Positions 44,473 to 52,737 of a DNA stretch of 64,000 nt are shown here, in pieces; the first letter of the stretch is position 1; the number at the start of each line of letters is the position of its first letter. The notes below the pieces were generated by a model that ran no database searches, was not told the DNA's origin, and was given only the letters and a program-made list of their open reading frames with translations. The position numbers were made by a program, and so were the translations under genes. Source of the stretch: Phenylobacterium sp. (lineage in GTDB: Bacteria > Pseudomonadota > Alphaproteobacteria > Caulobacterales > Caulobacteraceae); assembly GCF_016124325.1 (NCBI RefSeq), contig NZ_WGNY01000013.1, positions 20,229 through 84,228 on the forward strand, written 5' to 3'.

Positions 44473-45963
44473 TCAGGCGGCGAGCTTCTCCGGCGCCCGC
44501 GCGCCCTGCCCCGCCGGGTTCGTGAACCGCAGCACGCCGTCTTCCAGCTTGGCGTAGCGCAGGCTCATGAGGTCCATGGCGTAGTTCTGGTGCAGCTTCC
44601 ACGGGGGCTTGGACCCCTGCTTGGGGAACTTCGCCATGGCGCGCTGGACATAGCCCGAGGAGAAGTCGAGCCAGGGCTCGAAGGTCACGTCCGGATCCTC
44701 GTTGACCGGCGTCACCTGGCGCAGGCCGGTCTTCTTCATATGGTTCAGCACCCGACAGACGTATTCGCACGTCAGGTCGCACTTCAGGGTCCACGAGGCG
44801 TTGGTGTAGCCGAAGGCCGAGGCCAGGTTCGGCACGCCTTCGTACATCATGCCCTTGTAGGCGAGCGTCTTGGAGGCATCCACGTGGCGGCCGTCGACGC
44901 TGACGTCGATGCCGTTCCAGACCTCCAGGACCAGGCCGGTGGCGGTGACGATGACGTCGGCCTCCAGCTCCCGGCCCGATTTCAGGCGGATGCCCTTCTC
45001 GGTGAAGGCGTCGATGTGGTCGGTCACCACCGAGGCCCGGCCGGCCTTGATCTCGCGGAACATATCGGCGTCGGGCACCAGGCACAGGCGCTGGTCCCAG
45101 GGATTGTAGGTGGGCGTGAAATGGGTCTCGACGTCGTACTCGGGGCCGAGCTGCTCGCGCACCATCTTGATGATGTTGGCCTTCACCTGCGCCGGCTTCT
45201 TCCGCGCGACGTTGAAGAAGTACATGCCGAACAGCACGTTGCGCCAACGGATGATGTCGTAGGCGAGCTTGCCGGGCAGCCATTGGCGCAGCCGGTTGGC
45301 GAAGGCGTCCTCGGCCGGGCGGCTGACCACATAGGTGGGCGAGCGCTGGAGCATGGTGACGTGGGCCGCCGTCTTGGCCATCTCGGGCACCAGGGTGACG
45401 GCCGTCGCCCCCGAGCCGATCACCACCACCTTCTTGCCGGAATAGTCGAGGCCCTCGGGCCACTTCTGAGGATGGACGATCGCGCCCTTGAAGTCGGCGG
45501 CGCCCGGGAATTCGGGGGTGTAGCCGCCATTGTAGGAATAGTAGCCGCCGCACATGAAGACGAAGTCGCAGGTGAAGCGGACGGTCTTGCCGCCGCTCTC
45601 GGCCTCCACCGTCCAGCGCGCGTCGGGCGTGGACCAGGAGGCGCGCGTCACCTTGTGGCCGAAGCGGATGTGGCGATCGATGCCGTTCTCGGCGGCGGTC
45701 TGGCGCACGTAGTTGAGGATCGACGGCCCGTCGGCGATGGCCTTGGCCTCGGTCCACGGCTTGAAGGCGTAGCCCAGGGTGTACATGTCCGAGTCCGAGC
45801 GGATGCCCGGATAGCGGAACAGGTCCCAGGTGCCGCCGATGGCGTCGCGGCCCTCGAGGATCACGTAGCTGCGATCCGGGCACGCGGTCTTGAGGTGATA
45901 GCCCGCGCCGACGCCGGAGAGCCCCGCCCCCACGATCAGCACGTCGAAATGTTCGGTCGCCAT
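44473..45963 (-). CDS. Flavin-containing (Baeyer-Villiger type) monooxygenase
   Basis: This 496-residue FAD/NADPH enzyme has an FAD Rossmann motif DVLIVGAGLSGVGAGYHL and the Baeyer-Villiger fingerprint FKGAIVHPQKWPE (F-x-G-x-x-x-H-x-x-x-W-P/D). The NADPH Rossmann motif is VVVIGSGATAVTLVPEMA, and FGYTNASWTLKCD lies near the C-terminus. It is close in style to EtaA-type enzymes that oxidise ketones or thioethers. It is divergent from the NIT-kinase gene over 312 bp, and no ketone-pathway gene is adjacent. Confidence 0.92.
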   Translation of the reverse strand: MATEHFDVLIVGAGLSGVGAGYHLKTACPDRSYVILEGRDAIGGTWDLFRYPGIRSDSDMYTLGYAFKPWTEAKAIADGPSILNYVRQTAAENGIDRHIRFGHKVTRASWSTPDARWTVEAESGGKTVRFTCDFVFMCGGYYSYNGGYTPEFPGAADFKGAIVHPQKWPEGLDYSGKKVVVIGSGATAVTLVPEMAKTAAHVTMLQRSPTYVVSRPAEDAFANRLRQWLPGKLAYDIIRWRNVLFGMYFFNVARKKPAQVKANIIKMVREQLGPEYDVETHFTPTYNPWDQRLCLVPDADMFREIKAGRASVVTDHIDAFTEKGIRLKSGRELEADVIVTATGLVLEVWNGIDVSVDGRHVDASKTLAYKGMMYEGVPNLASAFGYTNASWTLKCDLTCEYVCRVLNHMKKTGLRQVTPVNEDPDVTFEPWLDFSSGYVQRAMAKFPKQGSKPPWKLHQNYAMDLMSLRYAKLEDGVLRFTNPAGQGARAPEKLAA

Positions 45964-46275
45964 AGGATTTCCGTTCGTCAGCCGCCGCCGAGCATAACTG
46001 AACGGCGATCAGGTACCAGCGCCAATATCCTCGGCCAGCGAGGCCCAGGCCCGAACCTCGGCGCGTGTACGCGGGCCCGATCTACTTGGAAGATCGCGTA
46101 ATATTGTCGCACCCGGAGCATCGGCAAAGTAAATGTTGGCGCGATTCATGAATTATTCCGCAAGTCGTCGACACGCTGCGCCAAGACACAAGAATTATTG
46201 GCTGGCCATCGCCCGCACCACCTCGCCCCGCAGGGCTCGGCGCGGCGCGTCCGGGCCGAGCGGAGAGCGCGGGAC
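45964..46275. other. 312-bp intergenic region between divergent BVMO and NIT-kinase genes
   Basis: It must hold both promoters. The stretch 46085-46205 is clearly AT-richer than the surroundings (TAATATTG, GTAAATG, ATTCATGAATTATT, AAGAATTATT). It contains the palindrome ATTCATGAAT at 46145-46154. No confident -35/-10 pair, no coding sequence and no known riboswitch was found. Confidence 0.5.
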
Positions 46276-48234
46276 ATGGCGATGCGGACAATCCGGTCAC
46301 GTCTGCTGCTGGCCGTACTGGCGCCCGTCGCCGTGCTGGTCGTCGTCGCACTCGTCTTCATCGGCGAACGGACCCTGCGCTACCAGGCGGCGCTGGACCT
46401 CGAGGCGCAGACGCGGCTCACCGTGCAGGCGGGCGAGCTGGCCCACCGGCTCCAGGTGGAGCGCGGCCTGACCACCTGGCGGTTGCGGGCGGGCGACATC
46501 GACGTCCCCGGCGTGCGCGCCGCGCGGGCCGCGTCCGACGCGGCGCTGGCGGGCCTGCCGCCCGCGGGAGCCCGCTCCAGCCGCCTCGCCGACATCGCCC
46601 GGGAGCTGCCCCGCCTGCGCGCCGGGATCGATCGGGGCGACCTGGGCTCCACCGAGGCCTTCGCCAGCTACACCGCGCTGGTGGAAAGCGCGCTGTCGTC
46701 GATCTCGGACATCCGCAGCCGCAGCCTGCTGCTGGCGCCCGACGTCACCCGCGCGCTCGGCGCCTATGTGGCCCTGGCCCAGGCCAAGGAGCTGGCCGGC
46801 CGGGAACGCGCCCTCGGCGCGGCGGCCCTCACCCAGCCCCATGTGAACCCCGCGGAGCTCGCGGAAATCTCGACCCTGCAGGGCGGCCAGGCGATCCGCA
46901 CCTACGAGTTCACCATGCGGGCCTCGCCCGACCTGAAGCGGCGATGGGAGACATTCCTGGCCTCGCCCGCCGAAACGGCGCTGCCGCGGCTGCGCCACCG
47001 GCTGGTGGCCGGCGTGAATGGGACGCCGGGCCTCAAGCCCGAGGACTGGTTCGCCGCCTGCACCACCCGGATCGACCAACTGCACGGCATCGAGTCGGCC
47101 GCGGCGGAGGACGTCGAGCGGCTCGCCGCCGAGGTGAAGGCCAAGACCCTCGCCACCCTGGCGGCGACGGGCCTGATCGCCGTCGGCTCGATCGTCGGGG
47201 CGCTGGCCGCGGCGCTGGGCCTGGCGCGGGCGATCGCCCGCCCGATCGAAGACCTCACCAAGGCGACCCACGACCTGGCGCAGGGCGACCTGGACACGCC
47301 CATCGCCGCCAATACGGGCCCGGCGGAGGTCCGCGACATGGCCCGCGCGCTGGGCGTGTTCCGCCAAGGCATGCTCGCCAACCTGAAGTTCCAGAAGGAT
47401 CTCACGGAGGCCAGCCGGATGGCGTCGCTGGGCGCCCTGGCCGGCGCCATCGCCCACGAGGTCAACACCCCGATCGGCAACGCCCTGATGGTGGCCTCGA
47501 CGCTGGGCGAAGGGGTCCGCGACCTGAACACCGAGGTGCGGAGCGGCGTGGTCCGGCGCTCCAGCATCGACCGGCTGCTGGGCCAGGCCGAGGAGGCGGC
47601 GGGCCTGCTGGAAGTGAACCTCAAGCGGGCCTCGGCCCAGATCCAGAGCTTCAAGCAGATGGCCGTGGACCAGGTGAGCGACCTGCGGCGGTCGTTCCAC
47701 CTGAAGCGCAACATCGAGGACGCGGTGCGGAGCTGCTCGCCGATGCTGCGGCGCGCGAACGTCACCGTCGAGGTCGAGGCGGCGCCGGGCGTGCAGCTCG
47801 ACAGCTATCCCGGCGCGCTGTCGCAGGTGGTGGTCAATCTGGTCGAGAACGCCATCAAGCACGGGCTGGCCGGCCGTCGCGACGGCCACATCTGGGTCGC
47901 GGCGGCGCGCCAGGACCCGGATCACGTGCGCATCGTCGTCAGCGACGACGGCAAGGGCGTGCCCGCGGCCGTCGAGGACCAGATCTTCGGCGCGTTCTTC
48001 ACCACCCGGGCGGGCGAAGGCGGAACCGGGCTGGGCCTACACATCGTCCGCTCCATCGTGTCCAGCCAGCTCGGCGGCGCCATCCACCACGAAGCCCGCG
48101 AGGGCGGCGGCGCCAGCTTCGTCATCGACATCCCCACCACCGCGCCCGTCGCCATGCCGCCCGTCGCCATGCCGCCCGGCGAGGCCGCCGGCGCGTCCCC
48201 GCCCCCCGCAGAGCCGATCGAGGCCGCAGCATGA
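46276..48234 (+). CDS. NIT-domain transmembrane histidine kinase
   Basis: The protein has 652 residues. TM1 (SRLLLAVLAPVAVLVVVALV) is followed by a large periplasmic helical domain with LAHRLQVERGLTTWRLRAG, the Q/E-R-G motif of the NIT (nitrate/nitrite-sensing-like) family. Then TM2 (TGLIAVGSIVGALAAALGLA), HAMP (ARPIEDLTKATHDLAQGDL), an H-box GAIAHEVNTPIGNALM and a HATPase domain (NLVENAIKHGL, VSDDGKGVP, GGTGLGLHIV). The Ala/Pro-rich tail repeats PVAMPP. GGAGAG 8 nt upstream supports ATG 46276. The next gene overlaps by ATGA, so the two are a functional pair. Confidence 0.92.
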   Translation: MAMRTIRSRLLLAVLAPVAVLVVVALVFIGERTLRYQAALDLEAQTRLTVQAGELAHRLQVERGLTTWRLRAGDIDVPGVRAARAASDAALAGLPPAGARSSRLADIARELPRLRAGIDRGDLGSTEAFASYTALVESALSSISDIRSRSLLLAPDVTRALGAYVALAQAKELAGRERALGAAALTQPHVNPAELAEISTLQGGQAIRTYEFTMRASPDLKRRWETFLASPAETALPRLRHRLVAGVNGTPGLKPEDWFAACTTRIDQLHGIESAAAEDVERLAAEVKAKTLATLAATGLIAVGSIVGALAAALGLARAIARPIEDLTKATHDLAQGDLDTPIAANTGPAEVRDMARALGVFRQGMLANLKFQKDLTEASRMASLGALAGAIAHEVNTPIGNALMVASTLGEGVRDLNTEVRSGVVRRSSIDRLLGQAEEAAGLLEVNLKRASAQIQSFKQMAVDQVSDLRRSFHLKRNIEDAVRSCSPMLRRANVTVEVEAAPGVQLDSYPGALSQVVVNLVENAIKHGLAGRRDGHIWVAAARQDPDHVRIVVSDDGKGVPAAVEDQIFGAFFTTRAGEGGTGLGLHIVRSIVSSQLGGAIHHEAREGGGASFVIDIPTTAPVAMPPVAMPPGEAAGASPPPAEPIEAAA

Positions 48235-49430
48235 TCCAGTTCCCGTCCGCGCCGGCCGAGGACGGCGACGACATCCTCGAAATGATCGACGACCGGCCCG
48301 GCGAGTCCGAAGGCGCCGCGCCGGGCCGCAGGGCGTCGGAGAAGCTCTGGCGGGTGCTGGTGGTGGACGACGATCCGGACGTGCACGTGGCCACCCGCTT
48401 CGCCATCGGCCGCAACCCCATCGCGGGGCGGGAGGTGGAGCTGCTGTCGGCCTACTCCGCGGCCGAGGGCAAGCAGGTGCTGGACGACCATCGCGACGTG
48501 GCGGTGGTGCTGCTGGACGTCGTGATGGAGGAGCACGACTCCGGCCTGAAGTTCGTCGAGTGGATGCGGGCGGGCGGCTACGAGAAGCAGCGGATCATCC
48601 TGCGCACCGGCCAGCCGGGCTACGCGCCCGAACTGGAGGTCATCCGCAACTACGACATCAACGACTACCGGACGAAGGGCGAGCTGACCCAGACCCGGCT
48701 GGTGACGGCGATGACGGCGGCGATCCGCACCTTCGAGCAGTTCTGGACCATCGACGAGCAGCGCCTGAACCTGGAGAGCTTCGCCTACGCCCTGGCCCAC
48801 GATTTCAGGCAGACCACCCGGCAGATCCGCACCTACAGCGAGCTGGTGGGCGACGGGCTCGATGGCGAAGCGCCGGCCTCCAGCGCGCTGGACTACCTGA
48901 GCGGGGCGGCGCGGCGGCTGAACGCCCTTGTCGAGGTGATGTCGCAGTACACCCTGCTGGCCAAGCCGGCCGAGCTGGAGGTGGTGGACCTCCCGCAGCT
49001 GATGGACGAGGTGCGCGCGACGCTGGCGCCCATCCTGGCCGACACCGGCGGGACCCTGGAGGCCAAGGCGACCGGCGCCTGCCGCGCCAACGCCGCCCTG
49101 CTGGGCCACGTGCTGCAGATCCTGGTGGCCAACGGCCTGCAGCACAACGACCACCCGAAGCCCCACGTGGAGATCCGCACCTCCGTCCGGGATGGCCAGT
49201 GCATGATCGAGGTGGTCGACAACGGGATCGGCATCGAAGCCGACCACCTGGAGGAGATCTTCGAACCGCACATGCGCCTGCGCCCTACGAAGGAGATGCC
49301 GGCGACGGGCCTGGGCCTGACGCTGAGCCGCCGGGCGGTGGAGTCGCAGGGCGGCGCGATCTGGTGCGTGTCGACGCCGGCCGTCGGCTCGACCTTCCAC
49401 GTCAGCCTGCCCATGGAGGGCCGCGCCTAG
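48231..49430 (+). CDS. Receiver-histidine kinase hybrid (N-terminal receiver of DUF3369 style)
   Basis: A soluble protein of 399 residues. The receiver (about 40-165) has VVDDDPDVHVATRFAI, phospho-Asp in VVLLDVVMEEHDSGL, IILRTGQPG and DINDYRTKGEL (switch Thr and Lys), a sequence style typical of receivers preceding DUF3369 modules. Next come an H-box FAYALAHDFRQTTRQIRTYSEL and a HATPase domain (VVDNGIGIEADHLEEIF, ATGLGLTLSRRAVE). It has no DNA-binding output. Likely phosphorylated by the NIT kinase upstream and in turn acting on an unlinked regulator. Confidence 0.9.
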   Translation: MIQFPSAPAEDGDDILEMIDDRPGESEGAAPGRRASEKLWRVLVVDDDPDVHVATRFAIGRNPIAGREVELLSAYSAAEGKQVLDDHRDVAVVLLDVVMEEHDSGLKFVEWMRAGGYEKQRIILRTGQPGYAPELEVIRNYDINDYRTKGELTQTRLVTAMTAAIRTFEQFWTIDEQRLNLESFAYALAHDFRQTTRQIRTYSELVGDGLDGEAPASSALDYLSGAARRLNALVEVMSQYTLLAKPAELEVVDLPQLMDEVRATLAPILADTGGTLEAKATGACRANAALLGHVLQILVANGLQHNDHPKPHVEIRTSVRDGQCMIEVVDNGIGIEADHLEEIFEPHMRLRPTKEMPATGLGLTLSRRAVESQGGAIWCVSTPAVGSTFHVSLPMEGRA

Positions 49431-49447
49431 GGGCGTTGAGGGAAAGA

Positions 49448-49537
49448 TGGCGGTGACGGAGGGATTCGAACCCTCGATACGCTTTCACGTATGACGATTT
49501 AGCAAACCGTTGCCTTCAGCCACTCGGCCACGTCACC
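49448..49537 (-). tRNA. tRNA-Ser(GCU)
   Basis: Complete 90-nt gene including encoded CCA (49450-49448). The acceptor stem GGTGACG/CGTCACC pairs 49537-49531 with 49458-49452, discriminator G. Anticodon GCT (49503-49501) sits in loop TTTGCTAAA. A long variable arm (CATACGTGAAAGCGTATCG) marks it as a class II serine tRNA, and the T-loop is GGTTCGAATCC. Reads AGC/AGU. Confidence 0.97.
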
Positions 49538-49643
49538 GGCGCGCGGACCCATGAGGCCCGCGGGAGGGCGGTTCTTAGCGAAGGACGGCGGCTTTGCCTA
49601 GCGGGTCAGTCGCATGGGCCACGAGTCGTGATGTCGCGACCAC

Positions 49644-49674
49644 GCGGGCGGCCGGCGGGGCGCCGGCCGCCCGC
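49644..49674 (-). terminator. Strong hairpin after the PEP-CTERM gene
   Basis: Perfect 13-bp stem (GCGGGCGGCCGGC at 49644-49656 with its complement at 49662-49674), 5-nt loop, 12 bp past the stop of the 49686 gene. No U-run follows on the minus strand, so it may terminate weakly or only protect the 3' end. Confidence 0.55.
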
Positions 49675-49685
49675 ACGCCGTTGGC

Positions 49686-50204
49686 TCAGGCCAGCGCTTG
49701 GCGACGGCGACGCAGCATGACGCCGGCCCCGCTGAAGCCGGCGATCATCAGCGCCCACGCCGCAGGTTCCGGCACGGCCCCGGTGGGCGTGAAGGTGATG
49801 ATGCCGTCGTACGAGCCATTGCCGCCCGAAGTCCCGGCGACCCGGATGACCTGGGCGGAGCCGCCATCGATATTCACGCCATGCAGGTACCGGAATTCCT
49901 CGTCGCCCGTCAGGCCGACGTCGAATTCCTCGCCATTGAAGGTCACCGAGGTGAAGTCGATGTTGTTCCAGTCCACGTCCGCGCCCGGCGAGAAGATCGA
50001 GTTCACGGTGAAGCTCGACAACCCGTCCGGAAGCGAGAGGTCGAAGGTGTCGACGAATGGCCCCTCCCCAATGCCGTCGTTCCCATAGTGGCCGGATATG
50101 GCGCCGGTCCCAGGATCCGTCGTCAGGTTGAGGTAGGTTCCGGCCTCAGCCGAGCCAGCCATCAGGGCGGCGGCGCAAGCCGTCGCGAGCACGATCCGTG
50201 TCAA
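49686..50204 (-). CDS. PEP-CTERM sorting-domain protein
   Basis: The 172-residue exported protein has TTG start 50204, strongly supported by GGAGG 8 nt upstream. The signal peptide is LTRIVLATACAAALMAGSAEA. The mature part is acidic, beta-rich and Gly-rich (YLNLTTDPGTGAISGHYGND). The end is VPEPAAWALMIAGFSGAGVM followed by LRRRR: a V-P-E-P-x-x-W-A motif, TM helix and basic tail, the PEPxxWA form recognised by exosortases. No exosortase gene is in the window. Probably an extracellular, envelope-associated protein. Confidence 0.88.
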   Translation of the reverse strand: MTRIVLATACAAALMAGSAEAGTYLNLTTDPGTGAISGHYGNDGIGEGPFVDTFDLSLPDGLSSFTVNSIFSPGADVDWNNIDFTSVTFNGEEFDVGLTGDEEFRYLHGVNIDGGSAQVIRVAGTSGGNGSYDGIITFTPTGAVPEPAAWALMIAGFSGAGVMLRRRRQALA

Positions 50205-50276
50205 GTGATATGCCTCCCAGGAAGGAAATGTCCCCTGGGGCGGCAAACGGCCTGCGGCGCCGCGCCGTTCCTAAAC

Positions 50277-50295
50277 TATATCGTGATGCGATATA
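50277..50295. promoter_or_regulatory. Palindrome TATATCG-N5-CGATATA (candidate operator)
   Basis: Perfect 7-bp inverted repeat around TGATG in an otherwise GC-rich gap, 73 bp upstream of the PEP-CTERM start. Its AT content suggests that it overlaps a promoter. The style (ATATCG...CGATAT) resembles sites of PadR-like regulators, but no such gene is adjacent; the assignment is inference. Confidence 0.45.
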
Positions 50296-50375
50296 TCTGG
50301 TTCCGCTTGAAACCGATCGATCCCCCTGGCGTTCGTGTGCGCCACACGATGACGGAAGCCCGCGGAAGGCGTGGA

Positions 50376-50579
50376 TCAGATGCGTTCGATGCGCCAGTCG
50401 CGGGCGCGGCCCAGCGGCGCGAGCTGGGCGATGGCGAGACCGGCGTGGGCGTCGGTCTCGGTGCGGAACACCTTCGCCTGCGCCGGATCGTGGACCGGGC
50501 CGCCCGTGTCGTCGAGATAGACGGGCCGGTCGTCGCCGTCGGCGCGAACGACGAAGCCCCGAGGTGGAACCTGCGCCAT
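50376..50579 (-). CDS. Small protein of unknown function
   Basis: The 67-residue protein starts MAQVPPRGFVVRADGDDRPV and ends ARDWRIERI. It has no signal peptide or TM. The pattern (residue facing) RTETDAHAGLAIAQLAPLG followed by RARDWRIERI looks like a compact alpha/beta unit of a conserved Caulobacterales hypothetical, but I cannot name a family. GC-rich codon third positions support coding. The gene is isolated between the palindrome region and the sulfatase, 39 bp after the sulfatase 3' end on the same strand. Confidence 0.6.
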   Translation of the reverse strand: MAQVPPRGFVVRADGDDRPVYLDDTGGPVHDPAQAKVFRTETDAHAGLAIAQLAPLGRARDWRIERI

Positions 50580-50618
50580 AGCCCCTAGACGCGCGAAACG
50601 ACGGCAGGTTCCCTCATG

Positions 50619-52139
50619 CTAGCGCCGAGGCTCCACCGACTGCGGCCGCCACGGCTGCGGAACCGTCGTCGGCGGGTCGAAGGCGATCGACGGCCGCGGG
50701 CTGCGCGAGGGCTTGTAGACATAGGCGTCGCCCGTCTCGGCGCGCAGGGCGGTGAGGCGCGCCTTGAGCTGGGCGGTGAGCGCCTCCATGCCCGGCCGGC
50801 CGTAGAGGTTATGGTCCTCGCCGGGATCCGTCGCGAGGTCGTAGAGCTCGAACTCCTCGGGATCGAGGAAGTAGTGGATCAGCTTGTAGCGCTCGGTGCG
50901 CACCCCGCGGTTCGGGCGCACGTTCTCGTAGCCCGGATACTCGTAGTATTCGTAGAGCCAGTCCTTGCGCCAGTCGGGCGCCGGACGGCCGGCGGCCAGG
51001 CCCGCGAAGCTGCGCCCCTGCATCTGGGACGGTACCGGCAGGCCCGCGAACTCCAGCAGCGTGGGCGCCGCGTCGACGTTCAGCACCATCTCGTTCCGCA
51101 CCTGGCCGGCGCGCACGCGGCCCGGCAGGCGCAGGATCATCGGCACCCGGATCGACGGCTCGTACATCAGCCGCTTGTCGTAGAAGGTGTGCTCGCCCAG
51201 GAAGAACCCGTGGTCGGAGCTGAGCATGACCAGGGTGTCGTCGGCCATGCCCTTGCGTTCCAGCACGCCCATCACCTGGCCCACGCTCTCGTCGTTGGCC
51301 TCGACGCCGGCGTAGTGGTCCTTGACCAGTTCCTCCAGCGAGCGGGGCATGTCGGAAAAGACGCGGGTGGTGCCGATCTTGTTGGTCGCCTCGGCCACGG
51401 CGCGGGGCTTGCCCTCGTAGTTCGTCAGGTCCTCGTCGAAGTCCTTGGGGACCGGGACCTTCATGCCGTTGAACCGGGTCAGCATGCGGCGCGGGCGATA
51501 GAACGGCGCGTGCGGGGCGTAGAACCACAGGAACAGGCAGAACGGCTTGTCGCCGGTGCGCCCCTCCAGCCAGGCGGTCGCCCGGTCGGTGAGCAGATCG
51601 TCCACATAGGTGTTGCGGTAGACGCGGGTGGTGGCGCCGCCCTCTCCCGTGCGCTCGGTGACCACCGGGTTGAGGTAGTCGGCCTGGCCGCGGAAGCCGA
51701 AGTAGTAGTCCCAGGGATGGTCGAGGAGCGCGCCGCTGACGTGGGACTTGCCGATGAAGGCGGTCTCGTAGCCGCTCTGGCGCAGGAGGTCGGTCACCAC
51801 CGGGAAGCTGATCGGAAGCGTCGCCTCCTCGTTGGTGGTCGCCCCGGTGGTGTGGGAGTAGGCGCCGGTCAGGAACGTGGCCCGCGACGGCAGGCACAGC
51901 GCGTTGGTGACGAAGGCGTTGCGGAAGACCGTGCCGGTGCGCGCCAGCCGATCCATGTTGGGCGTCTTCAGGAGCGGCGCGCCCATGAAGCCGAATTCGT
52001 CGGCCCGCAGGCCCTCGCCCATGAAGAAGACGATGTTCGGCCGCCTGGCGGCGCCGGCCGCCCGGCCCGCCGCGGCGAAACCCGTCAGGGCCGACAGCCC
52101 GCCGACCACGCTGCGCCGATCCAGCTTTTGTCCCGCCAT
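50619..52139 (-). CDS. Tat-exported sulfatase-family hydrolase with altered metal site
   Basis: This 506-residue protein has a twin-arginine signal (KLDRRSVVGGLSALTGFAAA). The formylglycine motif is present: LCLPSRATFLTGAYSHTTG, C82-x-P-S-R. Also seen are the catalytic LSSDHGFFLGEHTFYDKRLMYE (Asp-His for metal/sulfate) and IRVPMILRLPG. In the first strand, PNIVFFMGEGLRADEFG has Glu42-Gly43 where active sulfatases have the calcium-binding Asp-Asp. Activity may be changed or the metal site rearranged. No sulfatase-maturing enzyme is adjacent. Substrate unknown (aryl or carbohydrate sulfate). Confidence 0.88.
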   Translation of the reverse strand: MAGQKLDRRSVVGGLSALTGFAAAGRAAGAARRPNIVFFMGEGLRADEFGFMGAPLLKTPNMDRLARTGTVFRNAFVTNALCLPSRATFLTGAYSHTTGATTNEEATLPISFPVVTDLLRQSGYETAFIGKSHVSGALLDHPWDYYFGFRGQADYLNPVVTERTGEGGATTRVYRNTYVDDLLTDRATAWLEGRTGDKPFCLFLWFYAPHAPFYRPRRMLTRFNGMKVPVPKDFDEDLTNYEGKPRAVAEATNKIGTTRVFSDMPRSLEELVKDHYAGVEANDESVGQVMGVLERKGMADDTLVMLSSDHGFFLGEHTFYDKRLMYEPSIRVPMILRLPGRVRAGQVRNEMVLNVDAAPTLLEFAGLPVPSQMQGRSFAGLAAGRPAPDWRKDWLYEYYEYPGYENVRPNRGVRTERYKLIHYFLDPEEFELYDLATDPGEDHNLYGRPGMEALTAQLKARLTALRAETGDAYVYKPSRSPRPSIAFDPPTTVPQPWRPQSVEPRR

Positions 52140-52228
52140 GCCCACGTCTCCCCCGATTTTTGGGGGACACGATAGCGGCGCCTCAGCCGGCGTCCATGGG
52201 GCGCCTTCGGCCGAGGCCGGCTAGTCGA

Positions 52229-52501
52229 TCAGCCCTGGGCCAGCCACTGGCGCGCCTGGCGCTGGGCCTCGGCGACCTCGTCGGTGGCCATCTCGCCGGC
52301 CAGTTCCTTGCGGTAGACCTTGGCTTCGACCGAACCGCGCATGGCGGCGAGGTTGAACAGCATATGGGCCGAGACATAGTCGAGCGGCGCGCCGCCCTGA
52401 CCCGTAGAATAGAGCAGTCCCAGGCGGAACAGCTCGTCGCCCGTCGCGTCCGGCTTCGGCAGCGGCAGGCCATCGGACTTCATGTCGATGCTCGCCAGCA
52501 T
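52229..52501 (-). CDS. Sel1-like repeat protein, short
   Basis: This 90-residue soluble protein has a single complete Sel1-type helical pair. GDELFRLGLLYSTGQGGAPL is followed by DYVSAHMLFNLAAMRGSVEA, with the expected A/L-x-x-LG-x-x-Y-x-x-G-x-G...D-x-x-x-A-x-x-x-x-x-x-A-A-x-x-G pattern. The C-terminal helix is DEVAEAQRQARQWLAQG. Such proteins mediate protein contacts, often in secretion or envelope signalling. It is isolated, 89 bp from the sulfatase start on the same strand. Confidence 0.8.
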   Translation of the reverse strand: MLASIDMKSDGLPLPKPDATGDELFRLGLLYSTGQGGAPLDYVSAHMLFNLAAMRGSVEAKVYRKELAGEMATDEVAEAQRQARQWLAQG

Positions 52502-52650
52502 GGTTTCTATCCCTAAGGTCCGGCAGCCCCGATTTTCGGGCCTTTCACCGGCCTACGAGGGAAGGAAACCAAGCTTCAGTTGAATACATGGTTAAGGGCG
52601 CCGTTGTGCAATTGTCAGGAACGCCGACCGGGACAACCGGTCGCACCCGC

Positions 52651-52713
52651 GTTCAGCGAACGGGTTCGCGAGGCTCGCGTCACGCGACGCGCGGACGTTC
52701 AGGGACAGTTCAG
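52651..52713 (+). promoter_or_regulatory. GTTCAG direct repeats upstream of the RcnB-like gene
   Basis: GTTCAG occurs at 52651-52656, 52697-52702 and 52708-52713; a near copy GTTCGC lies at 52664. The last two are exactly 11 bp apart (6-bp half-site, 5-bp spacer), the geometry of OmpR-family binding sites, and end 24 bp before ATG 52738. The regulator is unknown. Confidence 0.45.
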
Positions 52714-52737
52714 GGGGAAGGCCCTAGGAAGGACGGC

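Noticed and set aside
46145..46154. ATTCATGAAT palindrome as a regulator site
   Set aside because: A 10-bp palindrome in an AT-rich patch is weak evidence, and no second copy was found near other gene starts.
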